DNA of 64,000 nucleotides from Terracoccus sp. 273MFTsu3.1 (GTDB lineage: Bacteria; Actinomycetota; Actinomycetes; Actinomycetales; Dermatophilaceae): positions 248,001-312,000 of the forward strand of contig NZ_KB911821.1 in assembly GCF_000383675.1 (NCBI RefSeq), written 5' to 3'. How positions within the stretch are numbered: position 1 is the stretch's first letter; every line of letters starts with the position of its first letter. The position numbers and the translations under genes were made by a program. Shown here in pieces: positions 18,761 to 27,277 of the stretch. The notes under the pieces are model-generated. The model was not told the origin of the DNA and made no database searches. It was given only the letters and a program-made list of their open reading frames with translations.

Positions 18761-19411
18761 GTGGATGCCGAGGAGCGCGCAGCGCACGACGAACACACGG
18801 TGACGTCCCTCGAGCGGCTGCTCGAGGTCTACCCCACGGCGCCGGCCGCCAACAGCCTCGCCAAGGAGTCGGCGACCATCACGCCGAGCCAGGCGCGGAT
18901 CATCGAGGCGGCGCCGTTCGTCGTCGTGGCCACGGTCGGTGACGGCGGCCTCGACCAGTCGCCGCGGGGCGACCGCCCCGGATTCGTCGTCGTGCGCGAC
19001 GAGCGCACGCTCGTCATCCCCGACCGTCGCGGCAACAACCGCCTCGACACCCTGCGCAACGTCGTCGTCGACCCGAGGGTGGGTCTGATCTTCCTCGTGC
19101 CGGGCCTCGGCGAGGAGCTCCGCGTGCGCGGCGTCGCGGTCGTCTCGACCGACCCTGACGAGCTGGCCCGCCACGAGGTCAAGGGTGTGCTGCCGGCCTC
19201 GGTGCTCGTCGTCACCGTCGAGCGGGTCTACTTCCAGTGCGCGCGGGCGATCAAGCGAAGTCGCTTGTGGGACAGCGAGTCCCGGGTCGACCCGAAGACC
19301 TTGCCGACCGCGGGGGAGATGACGCGTGAGACCGGCGGGTTCGCCTCCGACGCCGAGGCGGCGGCGTACGACGAGGCCCTCGACGCGCGGCAGGACGCGA
19401 CGCTCTACTGA
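18761..19411 (+). CDS. PPOX-type FMN/F420-binding flavoprotein
   Basis: The 216-residue protein is a pyridoxamine-5'-phosphate-oxidase-like split barrel. AAPFVVVATVGDGGLDQSP and RGDRPGFVVVRDERTLVIPD are followed by RRGNNRLDTLRNVVVDPRVG, the flavin-binding strands. The C-terminus (YFQCARAIKRSRLWD) matches the MSMEG_1061-type family. GTG at 18761 is preferred; GTG at 18800 is an alternative. It diverges from smc. These proteins reduce or oxidise small substrates with FMN or, in actinobacteria, F420. Two other F420-related genes lie in this window, but the cofactor here cannot be read from sequence. Confidence 0.82.
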   Translation: MDAEERAAHDEHTVTSLERLLEVYPTAPAANSLAKESATITPSQARIIEAAPFVVVATVGDGGLDQSPRGDRPGFVVVRDERTLVIPDRRGNNRLDTLRNVVVDPRVGLIFLVPGLGEELRVRGVAVVSTDPDELARHEVKGVLPASVLVVTVERVYFQCARAIKRSRLWDSESRVDPKTLPTAGEMTRETGGFASDAEAAAYDEALDARQDATLY

Positions 19412-19438
19412 GGGCGCCGGTGCGACACCGACGAAGGC

Positions 19439-19741
19439 CTACGAGTCGCCGTTGGCGATGCGCTCGTGGTGGTGGATGACCTCGGCGATGATGAAGTTGA
19501 GGAAGGCCTCGGCGAACACCGGGTCGAGGCCGGCACTGTCGGCGAGCGCGCGCAGCCTCGCGATCTGCCGCTCCTCGCGCTGCGGGTCGGCGGCAGGCAG
19601 GTGCTCCTCGGCCTTGAGCCGGCCGACCTGCTGGGTGCACTTGAAGCGCTCCGCGAGCAGGTGGACGAGCGCGGCGTCGATGTTGTCGATGCTGCTGCGC
19701 AGCCGAGCGAGCTCGGCGGGGACCTCGGGCACGTCGCTCAC
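19439..19741 (-). CDS. Chorismate mutase (AroQ class)
   Basis: This 100-residue helical protein converts chorismate to prephenate for Phe/Tyr synthesis. The family block LARLRSSIDNIDAALVHLLA, then ERFKCTQQVGRLKAEEHLP and DPQREERQIARLRALA, carries the conserved Arg/Lys/Asp active-site positions. C-terminal FAEAFLNFIIAEVIHHHERI completes the three-helix AroQ fold. It stands alone, with no DAHP synthase or prephenate dehydratase next to it, and is followed by acylphosphatase in a separate frame. Confidence 0.9.
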   Translation of the reverse strand: MSDVPEVPAELARLRSSIDNIDAALVHLLAERFKCTQQVGRLKAEEHLPAADPQREERQIARLRALADSAGLDPVFAEAFLNFIIAEVIHHHERIANGDS

Positions 19742-19759
19742 CGGGCCAGCCTAGGCGGG

Positions 19760-20053
19760 TCAGCGCTCGACGAAGCCGGAGATTCCGTCCCTCGGAACGC
19801 CCTGCTGCACGACGACGCTCTCGACGTGTCCCGGCCGTCGGGTCGTCGACGGGGTCTCGCGCAGCAGCGCCTCGAGCGCGTCGACGTCCTCGGGGCGGCC
19901 CTGGGCGACGACCTCGACGCGGCCGTCGGCGGTGTTGCGGGCGTGCCCGTCCAGACCGAGCTCGAGCGCGCGGGCGCGCGTCCACCAGCGGAACCCGACG
20001 CCCTGCACCTCCCCGCGCACGAACATCGTCACGCGCACGGGCGCGCCGGTCAC
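19760..20053 (-). CDS. Acylphosphatase
   Basis: The ~97-residue protein has the acylphosphatase core. VRVTMFVRGEVQGVGFRWW holds the phosphate-binding loop and catalytic Arg, and GHARNTADGRVEVVAQG holds the catalytic Asn. These enzymes hydrolyse acyl phosphates. The start is uncertain. GTG at 20053 has CAGGA upstream and gives the family length; GTG at 20077 and a longer open frame also exist. It diverges from the acyltransferase gene across ~130 bp containing a GTATGCCG copy. Confidence 0.85.
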   Translation of the reverse strand: MTGAPVRVTMFVRGEVQGVGFRWWTRARALELGLDGHARNTADGRVEVVAQGRPEDVDALEALLRETPSTTRRPGHVESVVVQQGVPRDGISGFVER

Positions 20054-20185
20054 CTCGGCATCCTGCTCGACAGCCACCCCGACACGGTATGCCGCGTGGC
20101 GCCGCAACGGGAGCCCCACGCGTACCTATGCTCACAACAGGCACGGCGGTGACTCCACTCACCGCGGCCCACGGAAGGAGCGACG

Positions 20186-22177
20186 TTGACGACGTCGGCG
20201 ATTTCACGGGCGGCTGGCACGGGTCAGACCGCCGACACGGCCACGGGGGCCACCCCGCGATCGGGGCGTGCGCGGCCGGGAGGCCCCGCCCGGATCGAGG
20301 GACTCGACGGCCTCCGGGCCCTCGCCATCGCCGGGGTCCTCGTCTACCACCTCAACGCCTCGTGGCTGCCCGGCGGCTTCCTCGGCGTCGACGTCTTCTT
20401 CGTCGTCTCGGGCTTCCTCATCACGACGCTGCTCGTCCGCGAGCACCACCGCACCGGCCGCATCGCCCTCTCGCAGTTCTGGGTGCGACGAGCGCGCCGC
20501 CTCGTTCCGGCACTCGTGCTCTGCGTCGTCGCGAGCGTCCTCATCGCCCGCGCCGTGAGCCAGGACCTCCTCGTCGACATCGGCCGCCAGATCGTCGGCG
20601 CGCTGACCTTCTCGACGAACTGGACCGAGATCACGGCCGGGACGAGCTACTTCGACCAGACGGCACCGCAGCTGTTCATGAACTTCTGGTCCCTGGCCGT
20701 CGAGGAGCAGTTCTACCTGCTCTGGCCGCTCGTCACCCTCGCGCTGCTGGCCGTCGCGAGCCGGGTGCGCGTCGGCGTGGCGGTCGCCGTGGGGGTGGGC
20801 TCGTCCCTCCTCATGGCGCTGCTCTTCGCCCCCGGCACCGACGCGACCCGCGTCTACTACGGCACCGACACCCACGTCATGGGACTCATGGCCGGAGCCG
20901 CTCTCGCGTTCGCCTGGGCCAGCCCGCAGCTGGCGCTCTGGGTGGCACCCTCCCGGTGGGGTCGCCTCGGGTCGTATGCCGTCCCGCTGGCCCTCGTCGT
21001 CCTCCTCGCCGAGATGGCCCTGCTCGACGAGCAGTCCACCCTGACCTTCCGGGGCGGGATCGTGCTCGCGTCGCTCGCGACGGCGGTCCTCGTCATGGGC
21101 GTCATCGAGCGCCGCCCCGACCGGGTCACCGCCGTCCAGCGAGCCATGCGGCACCCGGTTGCGGGCTGGGTCGGGGCCCGGTCCTATTCCATCTACCTCT
21201 GGCACTGGCCGGTCATCCTGCTCGTCGCACTCGACAACCCGTCGGCCCCCGGCACGACGTCGCACCTGCTGACCCGCCTGTGGTGCGTGCTCGTGACGTT
21301 CGCGCTCGCCGACCTCTCGTTCCGATTCGTCGAGACGCCGTTCCGCACCCTCGGCTTCCGGGGCGTGGCGACCAGGCTGGGCGCTCGGGTCTCGGGCCTG
21401 AGCCGGCGCACCAAGCAGGTGGTCGGTGCCGGACTCGCCGCCCTGGCCGTCGTGACGGCCGTCATCGTCCTCACCGCCCCCGACCAGAGCGAGACCGCTC
21501 GCATGCTCGCAGCCAATGAGGCCGCTGCCGACGCGATGGCGAGCCACTCCCCCGCGACCACGGCGCCGGGTGCGACGGCGTCGCGTCCTGCTGCAACGGT
21601 CGGGGCGGGGCCGTCCGCGTCGGGCGCCACACCGGCCACCCTGGCCTCGTTCACCATGCCCTCCGGGCCCGAGATCGACGCGTACGGCGACTCGATCATG
21701 GTCGGCAGCCTCCAGGCGCTGCGCTACTACTTCCCGGGCATCCGCATCGACGCGAAGTCCAACCGACGCTGGTCCGACGGCCTCGCCGAGGTCTCGGCGC
21801 GCGGTGACGACAACCGCCGGGCGATCATCCTCGCCTTCGGCACCAACGCCGGTGTCGACGAGGACCGCGTCAAGCAGGTGCTCGACGTCCTCGGCCCCGA
21901 CCGCATGGTCGTGCTCGTCAACATCATGGGGCCGTTCGCCCGCGTCGACACCGACAACGCGACGCTCGACCTCATCGCCCGCGGGCGGCCCAACGTCATC
22001 GTGGCCGACTGGGCCGACGCCATCCGGGCCCACCCCGAGCAGGTCCAGTCCGACCGCGTCCACCCGACGATCAAGGGTGCGCACCTCTTCTCCAGGACGG
22101 TGCGCCAGGCGATGGCCGACCTGTCGCAGCGCAGCACCGGCAAGGCGGTCGTGCTCAAGGAGCTCCCGATCCCGTGA
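20186..22177 (+). CDS. OafA-type membrane acyltransferase with C-terminal SGNH domain
   Basis: This family O-acylates surface polysaccharides or peptidoglycan. The 663-residue protein has ~10 helices in an acyltransferase-3 domain (residues ~35-400). It opens with RIEGLDGLRALAIAGVLVYH (conserved DGLRAxAI and VxxxH); VDVFFVVSGFLITTLLVREH and SIYLWHWPVILL are also seen. After a Ser/Thr/Pro/Ala linker (~455-495) an SGNH hydrolase-like domain follows (AYGDSIMVG, FGTNAG, SDRVHPT). The start is TTG at 20186, supported by AAGGAG 6 nt upstream. The next gene overlaps its stop by 4 bp. Confidence 0.92.
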   Translation: MTTSAISRAAGTGQTADTATGATPRSGRARPGGPARIEGLDGLRALAIAGVLVYHLNASWLPGGFLGVDVFFVVSGFLITTLLVREHHRTGRIALSQFWVRRARRLVPALVLCVVASVLIARAVSQDLLVDIGRQIVGALTFSTNWTEITAGTSYFDQTAPQLFMNFWSLAVEEQFYLLWPLVTLALLAVASRVRVGVAVAVGVGSSLLMALLFAPGTDATRVYYGTDTHVMGLMAGAALAFAWASPQLALWVAPSRWGRLGSYAVPLALVVLLAEMALLDEQSTLTFRGGIVLASLATAVLVMGVIERRPDRVTAVQRAMRHPVAGWVGARSYSIYLWHWPVILLVALDNPSAPGTTSHLLTRLWCVLVTFALADLSFRFVETPFRTLGFRGVATRLGARVSGLSRRTKQVVGAGLAALAVVTAVIVLTAPDQSETARMLAANEAAADAMASHSPATTAPGATASRPAATVGAGPSASGATPATLASFTMPSGPEIDAYGDSIMVGSLQALRYYFPGIRIDAKSNRRWSDGLAEVSARGDDNRRAIILAFGTNAGVDEDRVKQVLDVLGPDRMVVLVNIMGPFARVDTDNATLDLIARGRPNVIVADWADAIRAHPEQVQSDRVHPTIKGAHLFSRTVRQAMADLSQRSTGKAVVLKELPIP

Positions 22178-23091
22178 GCGTCGGGCCTGCGCGCGGACCC
22201 TCCCCGTCGGGCGAGCTCCTGCCGGGAGCCCGCGCCGTCCGGACCATCGCGATCGTCTCGCCGGGAGCCATGGGGGCGGCACTGGGGCGCGCCTGGGCAG
22301 CGGGGGGCAGCCGCGTCGTCGCGACCGTGCAGGGACGGAGCGAGCGCACGGCCGCCCTGGCCACCGGTCTGGAGCTGCTGCCCGACCTCGAGGCCGTCGT
22401 CGCCGCCGCAGACCTCGTCGTCAGCATCTGCCCTCCCGCCGCTGCCGACGCCGTGCTCCGGTCGGTCATCGACGCGGCGGGGGCGACCGGTTCGACACCG
22501 CTGCTCCTCGACGCCAACGCCGTCTCGCCCGACCGGGTGTCCGGCCTTGCCGAGCTGGCTGCGGCCGCGGGCCTCGACCTCGTCGACGGGTCCGTCAGCG
22601 GCGGACCGCCCGAGCCGGACGGTGACACGATGCTCTACCTCTCCGGAGCCCGCGCGGCAGAGGTAGCCAGGGTCGCGGCCCTCGGGCTGAGACGGCGCAT
22701 CGTCGGCGACCGCGTCGGCCAGGCCTCGGCCGTGAAGATGTGCACGGCGTCCGTCTACAAGGGCACGACGGCCGTCTGGGCGCAGGCCCTCCAGGCGGCC
22801 GAGGCGCTCGGGGTGCTCGCGCCGGTCCTCGACGACCTCGCCGAGGAGCTCCCTGCCCAGGTCGAGGGCGCCGCCCGACGGGTCGCCGTGGCTGCGGCCA
22901 AGAGCGGGCGCTTCGTCGACGAGATGGAGAGCATCGCGGCCACCCAGCGCTCGGCCGGCGTCTCGCCCGAGCTCTTCGAGGGGATGGCCGCGGTCTACCG
23001 TCGGCTCGCGACCACGCCGCTGGCGGCGCTCAGCCCCGAGGAGGCACGCCGCCTCACCGACCTGCGCGAGGTCCTGTCCCGTCTCACCTGA
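22174..23091 (+). CDS. NAD(P)-dependent oxidoreductase (6PGDH/3-hydroxyisobutyrate dehydrogenase-like, DUF1932)
   Basis: The 305-residue protein has an N-terminal Rossmann motif (TIAIVSPGAMGAALG). It also has the hydroxyacid-dehydrogenase substrate block DGSVSGGPPEPDGDTMLYLS, a conserved Lys in ASAVKMCTASVYKGTTA, and a helical DUF1932 C-terminus. GTG at 22174 overlaps the preceding TGA (GTGA), so it is translationally coupled to the acyltransferase. The first ~22 residues precede the fold, so an internal start near VRTIAIV is possible. Substrate unknown. Confidence 0.85.
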   Translation: MSVGPARGPSPSGELLPGARAVRTIAIVSPGAMGAALGRAWAAGGSRVVATVQGRSERTAALATGLELLPDLEAVVAAADLVVSICPPAAADAVLRSVIDAAGATGSTPLLLDANAVSPDRVSGLAELAAAAGLDLVDGSVSGGPPEPDGDTMLYLSGARAAEVARVAALGLRRRIVGDRVGQASAVKMCTASVYKGTTAVWAQALQAAEALGVLAPVLDDLAEELPAQVEGAARRVAVAAAKSGRFVDEMESIAATQRSAGVSPELFEGMAAVYRRLATTPLAALSPEEARRLTDLREVLSRLT

Positions 23092-23137
23092 CGCCCCCCG
23101 CCCGCACCGGCTCGGCACGGCACGGCGCGATGACCGT

Positions 23138-23995
23138 TCAGGCCGGATCGACGGGGTCACCGACCCGCAGCACCGCCCCCTCGACAAGCGGCAGCACCGG
23201 GGTCAGCCGGATGCCGAACCACGTGGCGCCGTCCCACTTCCGGTGTCGGGCGAGCGTGCGGATCGGCTCCTTGCCGGTGCGCAGCTCGACCCGGTCGACC
23301 GTCGTCATGACGCAGCGGTCACACACCATGGTCGCGCGGAACGGCACGTCCCCCAGACGCACCGTCGTCCAGGAGTCCTCGGCGAACGGCTCACTCCCGG
23401 AGACGACGACGTTGGGTCGAAAACGGTCGTGTCCCAAGGGATCTCGCGGCTGCTCGCCACGCTCGGCCGCAGTCTCGAGCAGCCAGTCGTTGAGCCTGGC
23501 GAGGGACGACTCCGACGTGACGTGGAGGGGTGCGGCGTCGGACAGCGAGTTGCTGTCGCCGTCGGCGCCACCCATGTCCGGGCGAATGGGTCGGTGCGTC
23601 TCGTCGTCCTGCCACACGAGTCGGAGCGGGCGGCCGACCCGGGCGGTGAGCCACGCGTCGGCGTGAGCGCCAGCGGAGAGCGCCTGCTCCTGCCCGGAGA
23701 ACGCGACGGGGACGGGCGCCGCTCCCCGCGGCGCGGCGAGCTCGAGCGCGTCGGCACCGGGTGCGACGAGGCGCACTCCCCCGTCGTCGAGCGGCTCGGC
23801 CCGCAGGCCGAGGAGCGCGTGCTCCTCGCGCGCCGTGACCTTGGTGCCCTCCGGATCGACGACCGCCCAGCGCCGGTCGCCGTGGAGCCCGCGGGTCTCG
23901 ACCAAGGCCTCGTCGACCGGGATCCCGGCGAGCGACTTGACGGGGTAGACCGTCAGCGCCGTGACGTGCAGGCCCTCAGGCGTCGCTGCGGTCAC
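23138..23995 (-). CDS. MOSC-domain protein (YcbX / mARC-like)
   Basis: The 285-residue protein has a MOSC N-terminal beta-barrel (ALTVYPVKSLAGIPVDEALV, then HGDRRWAVVDPEGTKVTARE) and a C-terminal MOSC domain. In the latter, RFRPNVVVSG and ATMVCDRCVMTTVD are seen, with the Cys expected to ligand the molybdenum cofactor or carry sulfur. E. coli YcbX and mARC enzymes reduce N-hydroxylated compounds. GTG at 23995 overlaps the TGA of the upstream M3 peptidase. An electron-donor domain (2Fe-2S) is absent, so a separate partner would be needed. Confidence 0.88.
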   Translation of the reverse strand: MTAATPEGLHVTALTVYPVKSLAGIPVDEALVETRGLHGDRRWAVVDPEGTKVTAREEHALLGLRAEPLDDGGVRLVAPGADALELAAPRGAAPVPVAFSGQEQALSAGAHADAWLTARVGRPLRLVWQDDETHRPIRPDMGGADGDSNSLSDAAPLHVTSESSLARLNDWLLETAAERGEQPRDPLGHDRFRPNVVVSGSEPFAEDSWTTVRLGDVPFRATMVCDRCVMTTVDRVELRTGKEPIRTLARHRKWDGATWFGIRLTPVLPLVEGAVLRVGDPVDPA

Positions 23996-25917
23996 TCCGC
24001 GAGCCACGCGGCATACGCGTCGAACGTGTAGGGACGCCCGAGGAAGTCCTCGACGAGGTCGGCCGCGTCGCGTCGGCCGCCCTGCGCGAGGACCTTGTCG
24101 CGGTAGGCGCCGGCGACCTCGGGGTCGAAGAGGTCGCCCTTGTCGAAGGCCGAGAACATGTCCTTGGCGATGACGAGCGACCACATGTACGTGTAGTACG
24201 CCGAGCTGTAGCCGTCGAGGTGACCGAAGTGGCACTGCATGTGCGTGCCGTCGAGGTACGGGAACACCGAGTAGCGCTCCATGAGCTCCCGCAGACGGGC
24301 CGTGAGGTCGTCGGTCTCGTTGACGTGGAAGTCGTAGGAGAGCGCCGCGTAGAACATCTGCGTCCGCGCGTCGTAGCCCTTGCCGAAGTCGTCAGCCCGG
24401 CGCATCGCCTCGACGAGCTCGGCGGGGATGGTCTCGCCGTCGGCGTTGCGGGCGAAGGTCGCGAGCACGTCGGCATCCCAGGCCCACTCCTCGAGCATCT
24501 GGCTCGGGGCCTCGACGAAGTCCCACTCGGTCGCGACACCCGAGAAGCGCACCCACTCGGTGCGGCCGGCGAGCACGTGGTGCACGAGGTGGCCGAACTC
24601 GTGGAAGAGGGTGACGACCTCGTCGTGCTCCATGAGGCCGCGGTTGAAGTTGCAGACGAGCACGCCCTCGGCGAGCTGCGTGCCGGCGACACCGCGCGCG
24701 AGGTCGAACTGGGCTGCGTGCTTGTACTTCCCGTCGCGGGGGTGCAGGTCGAGGTGGATGCGGCCGATGCGCTCGCCGTGGAAGGAGACGTCGTACGTCG
24801 CCACCTCCTCGTGCCACGTGCGGGCGTCCTCGCGCGGCACCGGCGACCACTCGAGCCCGAAGAGCCGGCCGGTCACGTCGAGCAGCCCCTGGCGCACCGA
24901 CTCGAACGGGAAGTACGTGCGCACGCGCTGGGCGTCGACGGCGAGGTCCTCCTTGCGGACGAGCTCCGCGTAGTAGGAGACGTCGGCCCCGTCGATGTCC
25001 GTGGCGTCGGGACGGTCCTGACGCAGCCGCTCGAGCAGCACGGCCTTGTCGCGCTCGGCGCTCGTGGTCGACAGCTCGGTGATGCGGTCGATGAACTCGC
25101 CGATGGCGTCGCCGCTGCCGATCATCTTGACCTCGGCGTCGTAGTCGGCCCAGGAGGCGTAGCCGAGGAGAGAGGCGTGCTCACGCCGGACCGAGAAGAT
25201 CTCCTGCAGGACGCGGTCGTTGTCCGGCCACGCGATGGTGAGGAACTCGGTGACGAGGTCTCGCCGGGCCTGCGCGTCGTGGGCGAAGGTCCGGAACGGC
25301 ACGACGTCGGGGTAGTCGGTCGTCACGGTGACGAGTCCGTCGTCGTCGACCGGGTGCGCCTCGACCCAGTCCTGCGGCAGCCCGGCGAGCCGGTCGGGCG
25401 TCACGCGGATGCTGCGGACGTTCTCGCGGATGTTCTTGCTGAACTCCTGGCTGAGCAGGATCGCTCGCTCGCTCAGGGCACGGAGGCGGTCGCGGGTCTC
25501 CTCGTCACGGTCGACGCCCGAGCGGCGGAAGTCGCGCAGCGTCCGCTCGAGCACCCTCGTCGCGTCGGCGTCGAGACCGCTCGCGTCGAGCCCGGCGAGG
25601 ACGGCATACAGCTGGGTGTCGAGACCGAGGTCGGTGTCGAGCTTCTGCACCTGCTGAGCCACGGACTCGGCGCGCTCGCGCACGGTCGGGTCGGGGTGCA
25701 CCTCGGAGAAGAGCGACCCGACGGACGCGGCGTTGGACAGGGCCGTCTGTGCGTCGTTCCAGACGCGGAGCGCCTCGAGCGGCTCCTTCGGCGGGTCGCT
25801 GCGCAGGCCCTCGACGAGGGACCGCGCCAGCGCGAGCTGCTGCTCGCCGCGGGCGCCGACCCAGTCGAGCCAGTCGCTGTCGAGGGGCAGGGGCAGGTGC
25901 GTGGGCTCCGTGGTCAC
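23992..25917 (-). CDS. M3-family metallopeptidase (oligopeptidase)
   Basis: The 641-residue cytosolic peptidase carries the zinc motif HExxH in VTLFHEFGHLVHHVL, with the third ligand Glu downstream (VEAPSQMLEEW). Family blocks YDVSFHGERIGRIHLDLHPR and AYYTYMWSLVIAKDMF are also intact. No signal peptide is seen. Family members (thimet oligopeptidase, oligopeptidase A, Dcp) degrade short peptides. GTG at 25917 (VTTEPTHLPLP) is chosen; the open frame extends further but without homology. It is coupled to the MOSC gene downstream. Confidence 0.92.
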   Translation of the reverse strand: MTTEPTHLPLPLDSDWLDWVGARGEQQLALARSLVEGLRSDPPKEPLEALRVWNDAQTALSNAASVGSLFSEVHPDPTVRERAESVAQQVQKLDTDLGLDTQLYAVLAGLDASGLDADATRVLERTLRDFRRSGVDRDEETRDRLRALSERAILLSQEFSKNIRENVRSIRVTPDRLAGLPQDWVEAHPVDDDGLVTVTTDYPDVVPFRTFAHDAQARRDLVTEFLTIAWPDNDRVLQEIFSVRREHASLLGYASWADYDAEVKMIGSGDAIGEFIDRITELSTTSAERDKAVLLERLRQDRPDATDIDGADVSYYAELVRKEDLAVDAQRVRTYFPFESVRQGLLDVTGRLFGLEWSPVPREDARTWHEEVATYDVSFHGERIGRIHLDLHPRDGKYKHAAQFDLARGVAGTQLAEGVLVCNFNRGLMEHDEVVTLFHEFGHLVHHVLAGRTEWVRFSGVATEWDFVEAPSQMLEEWAWDADVLATFARNADGETIPAELVEAMRRADDFGKGYDARTQMFYAALSYDFHVNETDDLTARLRELMERYSVFPYLDGTHMQCHFGHLDGYSSAYYTYMWSLVIAKDMFSAFDKGDLFDPEVAGAYRDKVLAQGGRRDAADLVEDFLGRPYTFDAYAAWLAE

Positions 25918-25958
25918 AGACGGCACTGTATGCCGCCCCCCTCCCCTCGCGTCGATTG

Positions 25959-27254
25959 CTATTCCCAGAGCTCCAGCGAGCGGGTCATGATGTCGGCGAG
26001 GTCGTCCGGCCCGACCTCGCGCGGGCTCGTCGCGAGCAGCCGCTGCTGCTTGAGCGAGCCCTCGACGAGGGCGTCGACGTCGCGCTCGTCGTAGCCGACG
26101 GCACGGAGGCCGTTCGGCATGCCGATGTCGCGCATGAGGTCGACGAGGACGCCCGGCAGCACGTCGCAGGGGTCGGACTCCCACCGGCTGCCGTGCGCCG
26201 GGTCGAGGAGCCGGGCCGCGGCGAGGTGCCGTTCGGGGTCGGACCCGAAGGTCCACCGGAACGCCTCGGGCGCCGTGAGCGCGACCGCCATGCCGTGCGG
26301 CACCATCGGCTCGTCGCTCGGGTACCCGTCCGGGTGGAAGTCGCGCACCCGACCGGCGATGGGGTACGCGTTGGCGTGGGGCACGTGGACGCCCGCGTTG
26401 CCGAACCCGAGGCCGGCGAACGTCGCCGCGAGCGCCATCTCGCTGCGGGCGGACTCGTCGGAGCCGTCACGGACGGCCTTCCGAAACGCCCTGGCCAGCA
26501 AGGACATCGAGCGCTCGGACCACATGTCGGCGATCGGGTTGCTGCCGCAGTAGGGGACGCGCTCGGCGGCCTGCTTGCGCTCGTAGCTCGTGAACGGCCG
26601 GGCCGTCCAGCTCTCGAGGGCGTGACAGAGGATGTCCATGCCGGCGCTCGCCGTCACCCCCGCGGGCTGGGTGGCCGTGAGGCGCGGGTCGACGACAGCG
26701 AGGCTCGGCCGGAGGCGCACGTGGCTGATGCCCGTCTTGACCTTGAGCGAGAGCACGTCGAGGACGCAGATGGTCGTGCTCTCGGCGCCGGTCCCCGTCG
26801 TCGTCGGCACCGCGACGAGCGGCGCGAGCGGGCGCGTCGGCGCACGACCGGCGCCGACCGGCGCGTTGACGTAGTCCATGAGCTCCCCGCCGTCGCTGAG
26901 GAGCAGGTCCACCGCCTTGGCGGTGTCGATGGCCGAGCCGCCGCCGACGGCGACGTAGCCGTCGAACGGTCCGTCCGCGCGGGCCCGCTCGACCGCAGCG
27001 AGGAGGCTCGCATCGGTCGGCTCGACGTGCGCCGAGTCGTGGACGAGGACCTCGATCCCGAAGCCGCGGATGCCCTCGGCGACGCGCTCCGGCCAGCCGG
27101 TCGCGAGCACCCCGGCGTCGGTGACGACGAGGACGCGGGACGCACCGAGCCCCAGCAGGTCGTGACCGATCTCGTCCGCCGCGCCTGCCCCGAACTTCAG
27201 CTGCGGGGCGCCGTAGGTGAAGACGGACTCGGGGTTCGCAGGAGACCACGTCAT
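25959..27254 (-). CDS. Iron-containing alcohol dehydrogenase, hydroxyacid-oxoacid transhydrogenase type
   Basis: The 431-residue protein has the Fe-ADH fold: nucleotide loop YVAVGGGSAIDTAKAVDLL, PLVAVPTTTGTGAESTTICV, and metal ligands in ASAGMDILCHALESW and NAGVHVPHANAYP. The layout with an ~60-residue insertion and LMRDIGMPNGLRAVGY best matches ADHFE1-like hydroxyacid-oxoacid transhydrogenases, which couple 4-hydroxybutyrate oxidation to 2-oxoglutarate reduction. Other Fe-ADH substrates are possible. ATG at 27254 (MTWSPANP) is 23 bp from the divergent reductase start, and a palindrome fills the gap. A GTG at 27263 would extend into the palindrome. Confidence 0.88.
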   Translation of the reverse strand: MTWSPANPESVFTYGAPQLKFGAGAADEIGHDLLGLGASRVLVVTDAGVLATGWPERVAEGIRGFGIEVLVHDSAHVEPTDASLLAAVERARADGPFDGYVAVGGGSAIDTAKAVDLLLSDGGELMDYVNAPVGAGRAPTRPLAPLVAVPTTTGTGAESTTICVLDVLSLKVKTGISHVRLRPSLAVVDPRLTATQPAGVTASAGMDILCHALESWTARPFTSYERKQAAERVPYCGSNPIADMWSERSMSLLARAFRKAVRDGSDESARSEMALAATFAGLGFGNAGVHVPHANAYPIAGRVRDFHPDGYPSDEPMVPHGMAVALTAPEAFRWTFGSDPERHLAAARLLDPAHGSRWESDPCDVLPGVLVDLMRDIGMPNGLRAVGYDERDVDALVEGSLKQQRLLATSPREVGPDDLADIMTRSLELWE

Positions 27255-27255
27255 G

Positions 27256-27277
27256 GGGCCCACCCTAGGGTGGGCCC
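27256..27277. promoter_or_regulatory. Perfect 22-bp palindrome filling a divergent intergenic gap
   Basis: GGGCCCACCCT and its exact reverse complement AGGGTGGGCCC occupy 22 of the 23 bp between two divergent ATG codons. Each arm also supplies an AGGGTGGG-like ribosome-binding sequence for the gene it points to, so both promoters must lie inside the opposing gene or the mRNAs are nearly leaderless. The palindrome could also be a shared operator. Confidence 0.5.

Noticed and set aside
14586-18803. Very long plus-strand open frame (1405 codons) opposite smc
   Set aside because: It is a low-complexity Leu/Gly/Arg/Glu antisense frame produced by the GC-rich third position of smc on the other strand; it has no family motif, and smc is unmistakable.
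23138-24235. Longer MOSC open frame extending upstream to 24235
   Set aside because: The extension is a shadow of the M3 peptidase gene; the GTG at 23995 overlapping its stop gives the family start.
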